Assembly: GCF_010111755.1 (NCBI RefSeq)
Contig: NC_088963.1
Location: 558,001-622,000, forward strand
Source of the DNA: Nakaseomyces glabratus
Taxonomy: Eukaryota > Ascomycota > Saccharomycetes > Saccharomycetales > Saccharomycetaceae
Direction: 5' to 3'
Length of the DNA stretch: 64,000 nucleotides
This document shows, piece by piece, positions 1 to 8,144 of the stretch. The stretch's first letter is position 1, and the number at the start of each line of letters is the position of its first letter. Position numbers and translations under genes: made by a program. Under the pieces are notes generated by a model, which was not told where the DNA came from, ran no database searches, and was given only the letters and a program-made list of their open reading frames with translations.

Positions 1-648
1 GATAACTGTACTGACATCACCGCTATTGAATGGACTTATAACCACGGTGTTGTTTTGGGTGGGTTAGCTTATATGTACAATGCAACCAATGGTTCCTCTG
101 TATGGCAGTCTAGATTGACTTCAGTTCTTGGCGGTGCTACTGCATATTTCTTCCAAGATGATATTATGTATGAGAGTGCCTGTCAACCATATAAGACATG
201 TAACAACGATCAAAGATGTTTCAAGAGTATTTTCTCAAGAATGTTAGGTTTCACTAGTGTGTTAGCGCCATTTACTAGTGACACAATCGATCCATTGTTA
301 AAAGCTAGTGCTATGGCAGCTGCAGGTTCCTGTGATGGTGGTACAGATGGTCATACTTGTGGTCTAGATTGGCAATTAAAGACAAATGATGGTTACTATG
401 GTCTTGGAGAACAGATGAGTGCACTCGAAGTAATACAGCAACTGCTTATCCATGAGAGACCTGCCCCATACCGGGCTGATAATGGTGGAACTTCAGTTGG
501 TGATGCAGCTGCTGGTTTAAACTCAACAACAACAAATGTTCTAAAGAATAACTTGAAAATCACTGGTGGTGACCGTGCTGGTGCGGCAATTGTAACAACC
601 ATTGTGTTAGGTATAATAATTGGAGGTGCTGCCTGGATGATGTTTTAA
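1..648 (+). CDS. DFG5: GPI-anchored GH76 cell-wall mannosidase-like protein, 3' part
   Basis: This is the C-terminal 215 codons of a Dfg5/Dcw1-family protein (glycoside hydrolase family 76). The frame is open from base 1, so the N-terminal part lies outside the window. Visible family features are the WTYNHG motif encoded by bases 31-48, the following GLAYMYNATNG stretch, and several cysteines. The protein ends with a Gly/Ala spacer and a hydrophobic tail (AAIVTTIVLGIIIGGAAWMMF-like), which is a GPI-attachment signal. The family is thought to act outside the plasma membrane, linking GPI-mannoproteins to wall glucan. S. cerevisiae has two paralogues, DFG5 and DCW1. I chose DFG5 because RNT1 and CUS1, its S. 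cerevisiae neighbours, follow in the same order and orientation. Confidence 0.9.
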   Translation, partial: DNCTDITAIEWTYNHGVVLGGLAYMYNATNGSSVWQSRLTSVLGGATAYFFQDDIMYESACQPYKTCNNDQRCFKSIFSRMLGFTSVLAPFTSDTIDPLLKASAMAAAGSCDGGTDGHTCGLDWQLKTNDGYYGLGEQMSALEVIQQLLIHERPAPYRADNGGTSVGDAAAGLNSTTTNVLKNNLKITGGDRAGAAIVTTIVLGIIIGGAAWMMF

Positions 649-877
649 CATATTTACACCTAACGCCATTTATTCTAAAAAAAAAATATAAACAAATTTT
701 AAATTAATGTACATTATATTAAGTTTTTATTTCTAACGCTAACTTTGGTAAGACTATATCACTAACTCAAAAATATTTATATTATTTGACAGATTATTCC
801 AAATTTCAACATATCTACTGCTTGCCATAACATTCAGATTTACCAACAAAATATAAACTCGAAAAATTAAAAAACTG

Positions 878-884
878 AAAAAAA
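878..884 (-). terminator. Pol III terminator of tRNA-Asp
   Basis: A run of seven T residues on the minus strand, starting 5 nt beyond the 3' end of the tRNA-Asp gene, is a typical RNA polymerase III stop. Confidence 0.7.
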
Positions 885-889
885 TAAAT

Positions 890-961
890 CTCCGCGACGG
901 GGAATTGAACCCCGATCTGGCACGCGACAAGCGCCCATTCTGACCATTAAACTATCGCGGA
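890..961 (-). tRNA. tRNA-Asp (anticodon GUC)
   Basis: A 72-nt intronless tRNA on the minus strand. The acceptor stem TCCGCGA pairs fully with TCGCGGA and a G discriminator follows. The anticodon loop reads CTTGTCGC, giving anticodon GUC. The T arm contains GGTTCAATTCC. As I remember it, the sequence differs from S. cerevisiae tRNA-Asp by only one acceptor-stem base. A CAACA start motif at 972-976 (minus strand) and a T7 terminator make it an independent Pol III unit. Confidence 0.97.
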
Positions 962-1322
962 TTAATGATTTGTTGAGATAAGAAATAAATTTGGCCTTTA
1001 TATTCATATACATGACAAACCAAAAATGGCGAGTGAGTCGCTTAACATCTAGATTAATAGATGTATATCCTTTGCAGTCAAAAGTCTCTAATACAACAAT
1101 CCATGAAGTATAACAAACTTGTTGGAGTTGCCACATAATAATTGAGTACGCCTACAATTTCGAATTAGTACGCTGTCACATAAAAAAATACCTCATACAA
1201 TGACAGTATCTCTCTAAATAAAGTAAAGTAAACCACTTATCCTGAACACAATAATCAATTGAATCATTAATTGCAACTTTAACTTGCCATTTACCTCAGA
1301 GTAAAATGAACCAAAAAAAAAG
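962..1322. other. Spacer between tRNA-Arg and tRNA-Asp
   Basis: This 361-bp AT-rich spacer has no recognisable gene. It holds the CAACA Pol III start motif for tRNA-Asp (972-976, minus strand) and the T9 terminator of tRNA-Arg. The 89-codon open frame crossing it overlaps tRNA-Asp and looks like chance. I could not match it to the Ty5-like LTR seen nearby. In S. cerevisiae the equivalent tRNA-Arg/tRNA-Asp pair has only a spacer of about 10 bp. Confidence 0.6.
1313..1321 (-). terminator. Pol III terminator of tRNA-Arg
   Basis: A run of nine T residues on the minus strand, 1 nt past the tRNA-Arg 3' end. It should end transcription before the downstream tRNA-Asp. Confidence 0.75.
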
Positions 1323-1394
1323 CACTCACGATGGGGGTCGAACCCATAATCTTCTGATTAGAAGTCAGACGCGTTGCCATTACGCCACGCGAGC
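1323..1394 (-). tRNA. tRNA-Arg (anticodon UCU)
   Basis: A 72-nt intronless tRNA on the minus strand. The acceptor arms are GCTCGCG and CGTGAGT with a G discriminator, the anticodon loop reads ACTTCTAAT (UCU), and the T arm has GGTTCGACCC. It matches S. cerevisiae tRNA-Arg(UCU) as I remember it. A CAACA Pol III start motif lies at 1404-1408 (minus strand), 10-14 nt upstream. A Ty5-like element begins 29 bp upstream of its 5' end. Confidence 0.97.
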
Positions 1395-1423
1395 ATCTTA
1401 ACTTGTTGTGACTGAAAAAAATT

Positions 1424-1811
1424 TGTTGATCATAGATTACTTATTGCCTATGTAAGTGATAATAGGTCTCACGTGACTCATGGTAATGAATATATATGAA
1501 ATTGGAGAATGTAGAGATACTTTTGAGGATACACTTTTAAGTTGTGGTGTACTCTTCTGAAATTAAGACACAATCCCAAAAGTATATAACGGAGATTATT
1601 CTTTAAGTAACTATCTAGATCATATTACTCTCTCTGAACATTGTTGTATTTGCTATTAAAATTTCATAAGAGAGGAACCAACAATTATTTAAATACCCTT
1701 ACTTAATTTTATTTCTTATAGTATATTTGCTAGATAATTCACCATGGAACTTGTTTATCCTTTGTTGTGTCAAACTATAGCTAATGGTGAATTGGCTTCC
1801 CTAAAGCAACA
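1424..1811 (+). repeat. Left LTR of the Ty5-like element
   Basis: A 388-bp direct repeat of 3040-3429, about 96% identical by eye (roughly 15 differences plus a 2-bp indel). It contains a CACGTG E-box (1470-1475) overlapping a TGACTCA Gcn4-type site (1474-1480), a TATATAA box (1583-1589), and the first 22 codons of gag from 1744. It ends in CAACA directly before the primer-binding site. Confidence 0.95.
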
Positions 1812-3045
1812 GGTTATGAGCCTTGCCGCAAACACCTATGATGCAAGCACAACTATTAAACTAACTGAAGTTGGGGACTATAAAAAATGGATACAAATGT
1901 TAGAATCCACTTTAACCATGGCTCATTCAGCATGGTCTGAATTCTATCATGCAGGACCTTATGATGTGAAGACTATAAGTGATCCTACAGTTAAAATCCA
2001 ACTTTCATTCCTGAACGATGCATTGGTTTGCTTAATTAAGAAAAGGGTATCTGACGATGCGGTTAAAAATATTAATAAAATAATATTATCCCTCACTAAT
2101 TTCTCGAACTCAGCCTTCAAGATACTAGATTACCTTAAAGGAAGATATGACAGAAATAACAGCAGAACATCATTTAAACAGAATTATGGGTGGATTACAA
2201 ACTACCAATCAATGACCCATGAAGATTTATTTCGTGAGATCACTTCAATGATGGAAGCTCTGTTAAATTACGATGAGTATGAACTAGCATTGTTAAACAC
2301 CATACCCAAAGATGATCAAGCCAAATTCATAGTAAGAAAAGAGAATCTAATCAAACAATCTGCAGCAGGTATGATGCTCGGATATTTACCAGAACATCTC
2401 AGAGAAGGATATTTTAAACAATGGGGACATACAGCAGAGTTTCAGACTTACGAAATTGTAGACATTGTAGTTGGTTCCAATGTCAACAATTCTCAGTCGG
2501 TTAACCATGGTTCCTTAGCAAATGCAGAAAATAAAAACTATAAGAAACAAAACAGAGACAAAAAACCACATTTCCGCAAACAAAAAACTAAGCCCAAGTG
2601 CCTATACTGCGGAAAACCGCATAAGCTCAGTGAGTGTAAAATACTATTCCAAGATAATCCTGATGCCGAAGTATTCAAAACTTTCGGTCCTCCAAGCATC
2701 GATGAGGAGCTATCCGGTGCGTATGAATACACGATCCAAGAGAAACCTGAGACATTGATATGGAATTCTGGGGCCAGTACTCACATGTGCTGCAATAAAC
2801 AATTCTTCATTGAATATAAGGATTTGAAAGCACATACAAGTGAAATATCACAATATCCGACAACAAGTTGCCGCGAAGCACGTGAGGCTTCAATACATGC
2901 CTACAAAGAACCAGCTAGCCGACATCATGACCAAGACCATACCCAGAACCCAGCACGAGGCCTTAAGGAACTCGATTCTGTAGCCATTATAAAGTCTGGG
3001 GGGAGTACCACTTACTCAGTTCAAGCGGTATGGAGGGGATGTTGA
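1744..3045 (+). CDS. Gag and truncated protease of the Ty5-like element
   Basis: The 433-codon frame starts inside the left LTR and stops within the first bases of the right LTR. The N-terminal LKQQVMS segment is encoded across the primer-binding site, as in Ty5. Residues 286-298 form a CX2CX3HX4C zinc knuckle (C286, C289, H293, C298) after a Lys/Arg-rich stretch, as expected for nucleocapsid. At 340-349 the WNSGASTHMC motif is the start of a copia-type protease, but the catalytic Asp of D(S/T)GA is Asn341, so protease should be dead. From about residue 362 the frame reads through deleted pol sequence out of frame, so the last 70 residues are probably meaningless. Gag itself is uninterrupted and could still assemble or interfere with relatives (inference). 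Confidence 0.88.
   Translation: MELVYPLLCQTIANGELASLKQQVMSLAANTYDASTTIKLTEVGDYKKWIQMLESTLTMAHSAWSEFYHAGPYDVKTISDPTVKIQLSFLNDALVCLIKKRVSDDAVKNINKIILSLTNFSNSAFKILDYLKGRYDRNNSRTSFKQNYGWITNYQSMTHEDLFREITSMMEALLNYDEYELALLNTIPKDDQAKFIVRKENLIKQSAAGMMLGYLPEHLREGYFKQWGHTAEFQTYEIVDIVVGSNVNNSQSVNHGSLANAENKNYKKQNRDKKPHFRKQKTKPKCLYCGKPHKLSECKILFQDNPDAEVFKTFGPPSIDEELSGAYEYTIQEKPETLIWNSGASTHMCCNKQFFIEYKDLKAHTSEISQYPTTSCREAREASIHAYKEPASRHHDQDHTQNPARGLKELDSVAIIKSGGSTTYSVQAVWRGC
1812..1822 (+). other. Half-tRNA primer-binding site (initiator Met anticodon loop)
   Basis: GGTTATGAGCC lies directly after the left LTR. Its complement GGCTCATAACC equals the anticodon stem-loop of yeast initiator tRNA-Met, including the CAT anticodon. 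Ty5 and Drosophila copia prime from this internal tRNA fragment; Ty1 and Ty3 use the tRNA 3' end. Confidence 0.9.
2828..2983 (+). pseudogene. RNase H C-terminal remnant of the Ty5-like pol
   Basis: In the frame +1 to gag, bases 2828-2983 encode about 51 residues beginning KHIQVKYHNIRQQVAAKHV and containing YMPTKNQLADIMTK before a TAG stop. This is the conserved end of Ty1/copia RNase H. It has no start codon of its own and joins the protease part out of frame, which marks the internal deletion junction at about 2825-2835. Confidence 0.9.
3031..3039 (+). other. Polypurine tract
   Basis: TGGAGGGGA directly precedes the right LTR, where plus-strand DNA synthesis is primed in LTR retrotransposons. 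Confidence 0.8.
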
Positions 3046-3429
3046 ACATAGATTACTTATTGCCTATGTAAGTGATAATAGGTCTCACGTGACTCATGGT
3101 AATGAATATATATGATATTGGAGAATATAGAGATACTTTTGAGGATACACTTTTAAGTTGTGGTGCACTCTAATATAAAATGAAGACACAATCCCAAAAG
3201 TATATAACGGAGATTCTTCTTCAAGTAACTAGCTATCTCATATTACTCTCTCTGAACATTGTTGTATTTGCTATTAAAATTTCATAAGAGAGGAACCAAC
3301 AATTATTTAAATACCCTTACTTAATTTTATTTCTTATAGTATATTTGCTAGATAATTCACCATGGAACTTGTTTATCCTTTGTTGTGTCAAACTATAGCT
3401 AATGGTGAATTAGCTTCCCTAAAGCAACA
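3040..3429 (+). repeat. Right LTR of the Ty5-like element
   Basis: A 390-bp copy of the left LTR, TGTTG to CAACA. It keeps the CACGTG/TGACTCA pair (3086-3096), the TATA box and the truncated gag start at 3362. The imperfect target repeat TAATT follows. Confidence 0.95.
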
Positions 3430-3957
3430 TAATTAGCTTCTTATTACGGAGAGGGAGAGAAAGAGATATGATCTATTCAATAGCGTTAAGATATGAAATT
3501 GCATAGCTACATAGCATTAATAAATGAGAGTGAAAAATGTTATCTTAGCAAGCTCTTTATTTAAAAACTATGCTGCAAGAGCTAACCACTAAAGTACAAT
3601 TTAATGCGCTGGTGCCTGTAATTCGCTTCAATTTAGACACATCATAGAGAACGTGCTTGAAATACCCAAAATGACAACAGTAGCAACTATTAATTATAAC
3701 TTTAATGTTGGGATATCAAAAGTACATAAGAACACTACACATTGTTTTTGATCTGTTACACGTAACAAACATACTTTTAATGGTAAGGCTTACTTCCTTC
3801 ACATTTTCCTCATTGACTTATGAAATTAATACTTTAAAAATTGCCACGTTCATCCATTATTATAGGACCATAAAATCAGCTAGGTACTGACCGTATAAGT
3901 TAGATAGAACTTACCTAACAATATTTTGATACATGAATCTAAATATTTCCCATCATT
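3430..3957. other. Spacer between the retroelement and the IBTK-like gene
   Basis: 528 bp, AT-rich, presumably the promoter and 5' UTR of the IBTK-like gene. The 61-codon frame at 3705-3890 resembles nothing I know. No RNA gene is seen. Confidence 0.5.
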
Positions 3958-6900
3958 ATGCCAAAAAGCTACAATGAAAATGATATATGGAAGATAAGAG
4001 ATGTATTTGGTAGAGATCTATCATATATTTCAAGTTGCCTCCCATCATTGGAGGATTATAAGCAAATCAATTTGAATAGCAGCGATTTAGAAAGCGGATA
4101 TTCCCCTTTACATGTAACTCTGAGAGAAAGATTATTACAGAAGAGTTTTCTGCTCTACAAGAGGTGGGTTGACGATGAGAAACAGATGAGTTATAAAATT
4201 GGACAGCACATTTTGGCTCGAAAGGATAGAGAGGGTCTTACACCTATGGATCTATACAATATCGAATTCCAAAGAGCCCTGAAAGTTAAACCACAATTAT
4301 TAGAATACACAATTGATAATGGGAATTTAAAGCCAAAGGTTATTTTTGAAAAAGTTAATCATTTGGATAGTGAAGGTATAGCCACTACTAAAAGTTGTAG
4401 CAATAATGAGCTGCTAAGAAGTACATCTTTTCTAGAAATACCTCAAAATTATAGTGACATGGCCAAAATACGAAATTTAGGTGGATCTCATTTATTAACT
4501 TTCGGCTCAAATGTTAACGCCCAATTAGGTACAGGAAATAAAGATGATAGACAGCATTTTCACGAAACAGACTACCAACAACTTGGCGGAGATTTACCAC
4601 TAGACCCGAAAAAATTTTCTATAAAAGAGGTCCTTATGTCAAGATACCATTGTTTAGTAATTAATTCTTTTGGAGAAGTTTTCACGTGTGGGAATAGTAA
4701 TAGAGGTAGACTTGGTAACGGTGAAACTAACACAACAGTATCTGTTTTTACAAAAATTGCAACGTTTGAGACGGGTGTCAGACATGTTTCCATAAGCAAT
4801 CATCATAACCTTTTAGTAGATGGGAATGGCTATATTTATTCTTGGGGGTGGAACCAATATTATCAATTAGGCTATACATCTAGTAATAAACAGGGCGATT
4901 CAAAACATACGCTATGTAAATCATCACCAAAAAGAATTCCATATTTTGATAATATTAATATCAAGTATGTGGCGTGTTCAAAAGTACATTCATGTGCTCT
5001 AAGTCAGGATAATAAATTGTATTTATGGGGACTAAATCTTGGTCAGATGGGAAATAAAAAGCCATTACATGTTAATCTTGATATTTCTCATGACCATAAC
5101 AATGGATACATTATTGAAAGTCCACTAGTAATTGATTTGTCACATCTACAGGTTGAACAGGTCTTAGCTCTAGAGCTTGTGACTTTTATAAGATGTTCCG
5201 GAAACACGCTAATTGTTCTCACTGATTTTTGTATGAGGACTTTTAAGATATCTACCCCAAAACCTAAAAATCCTACTAGAATTGATATATTCTCACATTA
5301 TACACCAAAAACGATATCGGCTGACGTTGTTGACATGAAGTGCTCTAATAAGGTTGGAAATCATCTTTTTTTCAAATATGCTTCTGGCAGAGTCGGATAC
5401 TTGTCCCTCAAAAAGGAGAACGTGGAGTCGTGGTCAAAATTATCGAATGAGCTGCCAATATCATTTTCTTGGAAGCCAAATTTTGCAAGAAACAATTGTA
5501 CAGATTTTGCAGTTGGCTACAATGGAGATATCATAATTTGCACCTATGGAGGGGAAATATTTATATCTAGAAACCATGCGGAATTTGAAAGAATTTACAG
5601 TAACAAATTAATCACCGGTAGGGCTGTTAAGATTTCGAGTGATACATCACTCGGCTCCGTTGCAATTATAAAACAGGATTATCTATTTATGCCCGCCAAA
5701 TATTTAAAAGATACGTTTGATTTTGATCTGGCTATTTATTCACCAATTTACCAAAACGTCGGTGACACATTATCTTTAGGATCATTAGGTCTCCAATGTC
5801 ATGTTAAGGAAACTGACAGTCAACTCTTCCTGTCTTCAAAGTCTAATATATCTAACTTGCGCTACTCAGAAATTAATGGGTCTAGTGTAAATGAAAACCA
5901 AATCAAATGCTCCTCATATGACGTTATTTTGAATAATGATAGGGGCATTATAGAATGCTATTCGTTCAAATCACTATTTTCTCTTCGTTGTTCCAAGTTC
6001 CTTAATGCTATTTTAAATGATGGTAAATTTACAGTAAATAATGAACTTTTTTTTACCGCTAATGAAACAGCAAATGGCATATTACAGATAAAAACCCATG
6101 ATTTAACCACATCAGCTGTCTACTATAAAATTTCAGTTGATCTTGTTCATTTTCTACTAACTGATGTTAAACCTGCAAACCAACAGAGGTCAATAGCCAT
6201 ATTATCCATAACAGACAATTATGCACATGGTACTACATTGAGAAATGCACTCAGTTCGTACTTACTGGGTATGCTAACAAATGATACTGATGAAAATAGA
6301 ATAAAATCGCCCGGTAACCATCTGCTGGGAGATACCATACTAAGACTTAAAGATAAAACTCTAATCGTCGACTCATTCCTACTGTCAGCAAGAAGCAATT
6401 ACTTCAAAGGGTTACTTTCAAATAGTGTTTTTTGTGAAAAAGATAATGACGGAAAGTATTTGATTAATTTGGAAATTTATTCCTATAAACAGTTTGATAT
6501 TATATTAAAGTACTTATACGGTGTTGATTTTTCTGATCTGCACCCTCACTATGAGAGTGAAGATGGCGGACTCACTAATTTTCTTGAAAGTCTAGTTCTG
6601 GCCGATGAGCTATGTCTAGAACCATTAAAATGCTATATGCAGGTGCTTTTAAGCCAATTTATTGACGGAAATTCAATTATTCCATTATTTATATATTCCG
6701 TGAGGAGTAATGCAGAAATGCTATGTCTATTATGCTCCACATTCATTGCTATACATATCGGCGTTTTGTTTGTCAAGGATAACGTACAACTCATATCACA
6801 GAATTTTGATGATTCTCATTGGAAAATACTACAAAACAATATATCGTATATTACTTCTGAGCAATTGAATCACGAGCTGTGGTATAACAACTCAACTGAT

Positions 6901-8013
6901 AACTGGAGATCTTTGTTCAAGAATGATATCAATAAATTCAATAGCAAGTTCATTTCCCCCAAAGATAAATTTAGTCCTATTTTTGATATTAAAGATACTT
7001 TGGAAGTTTCAAGCAAAAAGACTTCTACTGATAGGAGGAGGTCATCCACATCGACTAGACCAATTAAATTTAAAAACACAACAATGAATAATACTTCTGA
7101 CAACCCGCATAGAAGACAAAGTAATGGCTCTGTCAGTATAGCTGAAAAGCTGTCAGCATCTAATTCATCTGATGAGGACTCACAATTTATAGAAGTTACA
7201 AGAAAACCGAAGAGGAAGAGTGTTTCTAATATACAGGAATCGCAGACTCCGGTGCCCAAGCTACATCCTCCAAAACCAAATATTCTTATCCATAGGAAAC
7301 TTTCTGGTGACGAGAAACTACTACCATCCTTGATATCGAATGAACCAATTGTGGAAATACCTAATCAGAAAAAAAACCAATCAGAAATAGGCCCAAAAAA
7401 ACCTATTTCATTTAAAAAAACCTCTCAAAAGGAAAGAATTAAAACTACAACACAAGCAGATAAGCAGAAAGAGAACAAAACGAAAGAATCTGCTTGGACT
7501 AATCAGAAACAAAACAGTAGTTTATCAAACCCAAAAGACAATCAAACCTCGAAATTAGCTGCATTGCCATCTTTAAACGATAGCAAATTACAGAAACAGG
7601 ACTTGAAACCAAACAAAAAGAGCAAAAAGAAAGCGAACAACAAACAATCAGCCGAATTCATTAGCAGCGGTAATTTTGCCGGTTTAACTCCCTACCTAAG
7701 CACAGTACACAAAGAGAGCGTCACTACTGATACCACACCCTCATGGACAGCCTCTACTGTATCCGATTTCAAACAAAAAGTTGAAGCACAAGAATTTGAA
7801 AAGTGGTTTCAAGAAGAGAGCAAAAGAGTTCAATTGGAATTGGAAAGAAGGGGGTCTTCTCATCATGACGAATTAAAGGTTCTCTATGATAGTTCACAAA
7901 ACATACCGGGCTTTGTCATAGATTCTAATGTTAAGAAAGCAGGTAGAAAAATCAAAGGAAAGTTCAAAGCAAAATTAAAAAATAAAGACGAGAATATAAA
8001 TAGTATACAGTAA
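3958..8013 (+). CDS. IBTK-like protein: ankyrin, RCC1 repeats, BTB domain
   Basis: A 1351-residue protein. Residues about 45-110 look like degenerate ankyrin repeats (SGYSPLHVTL, DREGLTPMDLYN). Residues about 174-390 contain RCC1 blades (LLTFGSNVNAQLGTG, VFTCGNSNRGRLGNG, IYSWGWNQYYQLGY, LYLWGLNLGQMGN). Residues about 790-930 form a BTB fold (GDTILRLKD, VDSFLLSARSNYFKGLLS, ILKYLYGVDF). The last 330 residues are Lys/Ser/Asn-rich, with a charged helix near the end. This order, and the length, match animal IBTK and fungal relatives; BTB proteins of this kind are Cul3 ubiquitin-ligase adaptors (family knowledge). Activity here is inferred. S. cerevisiae has no counterpart between DFG5 and RNT1 and, as far as I know, none elsewhere. 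The start at 3958 is the first ATG of the frame. Confidence 0.85.
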   Translation: MPKSYNENDIWKIRDVFGRDLSYISSCLPSLEDYKQINLNSSDLESGYSPLHVTLRERLLQKSFLLYKRWVDDEKQMSYKIGQHILARKDREGLTPMDLYNIEFQRALKVKPQLLEYTIDNGNLKPKVIFEKVNHLDSEGIATTKSCSNNELLRSTSFLEIPQNYSDMAKIRNLGGSHLLTFGSNVNAQLGTGNKDDRQHFHETDYQQLGGDLPLDPKKFSIKEVLMSRYHCLVINSFGEVFTCGNSNRGRLGNGETNTTVSVFTKIATFETGVRHVSISNHHNLLVDGNGYIYSWGWNQYYQLGYTSSNKQGDSKHTLCKSSPKRIPYFDNINIKYVACSKVHSCALSQDNKLYLWGLNLGQMGNKKPLHVNLDISHDHNNGYIIESPLVIDLSHLQVEQVLALELVTFIRCSGNTLIVLTDFCMRTFKISTPKPKNPTRIDIFSHYTPKTISADVVDMKCSNKVGNHLFFKYASGRVGYLSLKKENVESWSKLSNELPISFSWKPNFARNNCTDFAVGYNGDIIICTYGGEIFISRNHAEFERIYSNKLITGRAVKISSDTSLGSVAIIKQDYLFMPAKYLKDTFDFDLAIYSPIYQNVGDTLSLGSLGLQCHVKETDSQLFLSSKSNISNLRYSEINGSSVNENQIKCSSYDVILNNDRGIIECYSFKSLFSLRCSKFLNAILNDGKFTVNNELFFTANETANGILQIKTHDLTTSAVYYKISVDLVHFLLTDVKPANQQRSIAILSITDNYAHGTTLRNALSSYLLGMLTNDTDENRIKSPGNHLLGDTILRLKDKTLIVDSFLLSARSNYFKGLLSNSVFCEKDNDGKYLINLEIYSYKQFDIILKYLYGVDFSDLHPHYESEDGGLTNFLESLVLADELCLEPLKCYMQVLLSQFIDGNSIIPLFIYSVRSNAEMLCLLCSTFIAIHIGVLFVKDNVQLISQNFDDSHWKILQNNISYITSEQLNHELWYNNSTDNWRSLFKNDINKFNSKFISPKDKFSPIFDIKDTLEVSSKKTSTDRRRSSTSTRPIKFKNTTMNNTSDNPHRRQSNGSVSIAEKLSASNSSDEDSQFIEVTRKPKRKSVSNIQESQTPVPKLHPPKPNILIHRKLSGDEKLLPSLISNEPIVEIPNQKKNQSEIGPKKPISFKKTSQKERIKTTTQADKQKENKTKESAWTNQKQNSSLSNPKDNQTSKLAALPSLNDSKLQKQDLKPNKKSKKKANNKQSAEFISSGNFAGLTPYLSTVHKESVTTDTTPSWTASTVSDFKQKVEAQEFEKWFQEESKRVQLELERRGSSHHDELKVLYDSSQNIPGFVIDSNVKKAGRKIKGKFKAKLKNKDENINSIQ

Positions 8014-8144
8014 GTACAATTGTATCATATAAGTTCATAACGTACGTGAAAGAGATGCCTAAAAATCGAACAAAAAGACCAAGGTAAAACAAGTAAAAAC
8101 GAGAATATTATTTATTTATGCTGGATTCTAAGATCAACTCACGT

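Larger units (their letters stand above)
1424..3429 (+). mobile_element. Ty5-like LTR retrotransposon, internally deleted and non-autonomous
   Basis: The element is 2006 bp: LTRs at 1424-1811 and 3040-3429 and a 1.2-kb interior. Both LTRs start TGTTG and end CAACA. The primer-binding site at 1812-1822 is complementary to the anticodon loop of initiator tRNA-Met rather than to its 3' end; this half-tRNA priming is characteristic of Ty5 and copia (hemiviruses). Gag begins inside the LTR, as in Ty1-type elements. The interior keeps gag and the start of protease, then jumps near 2828 into the out-of-frame end of RNase H; integrase and most of reverse transcriptase are gone. A purine tract precedes the right LTR. 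The flanking pentamers AAATT (1419-1423) and TAATT (3430-3434) form an imperfect target duplication. Full-length Ty5 is over 5 kb. Confidence 0.93.

Noticed and set aside
972..1098. TGTTG...CAACA-bounded segment between the two tRNAs as a mini-LTR
   Set aside because: The TGTTG end coincides with the Pol III start motif of tRNA-Asp, and the interior does not match the Ty5-like LTR.
867..1136. 89-codon minus-strand frame
   Set aside because: It runs through the tRNA-Asp gene and has no recognisable similarity; chance frame.
3705..3890. 61-codon frame between the retroelement and the IBTK-like gene
   Set aside because: AT-rich composition, no motif, no conserved neighbour; treated as noncoding.
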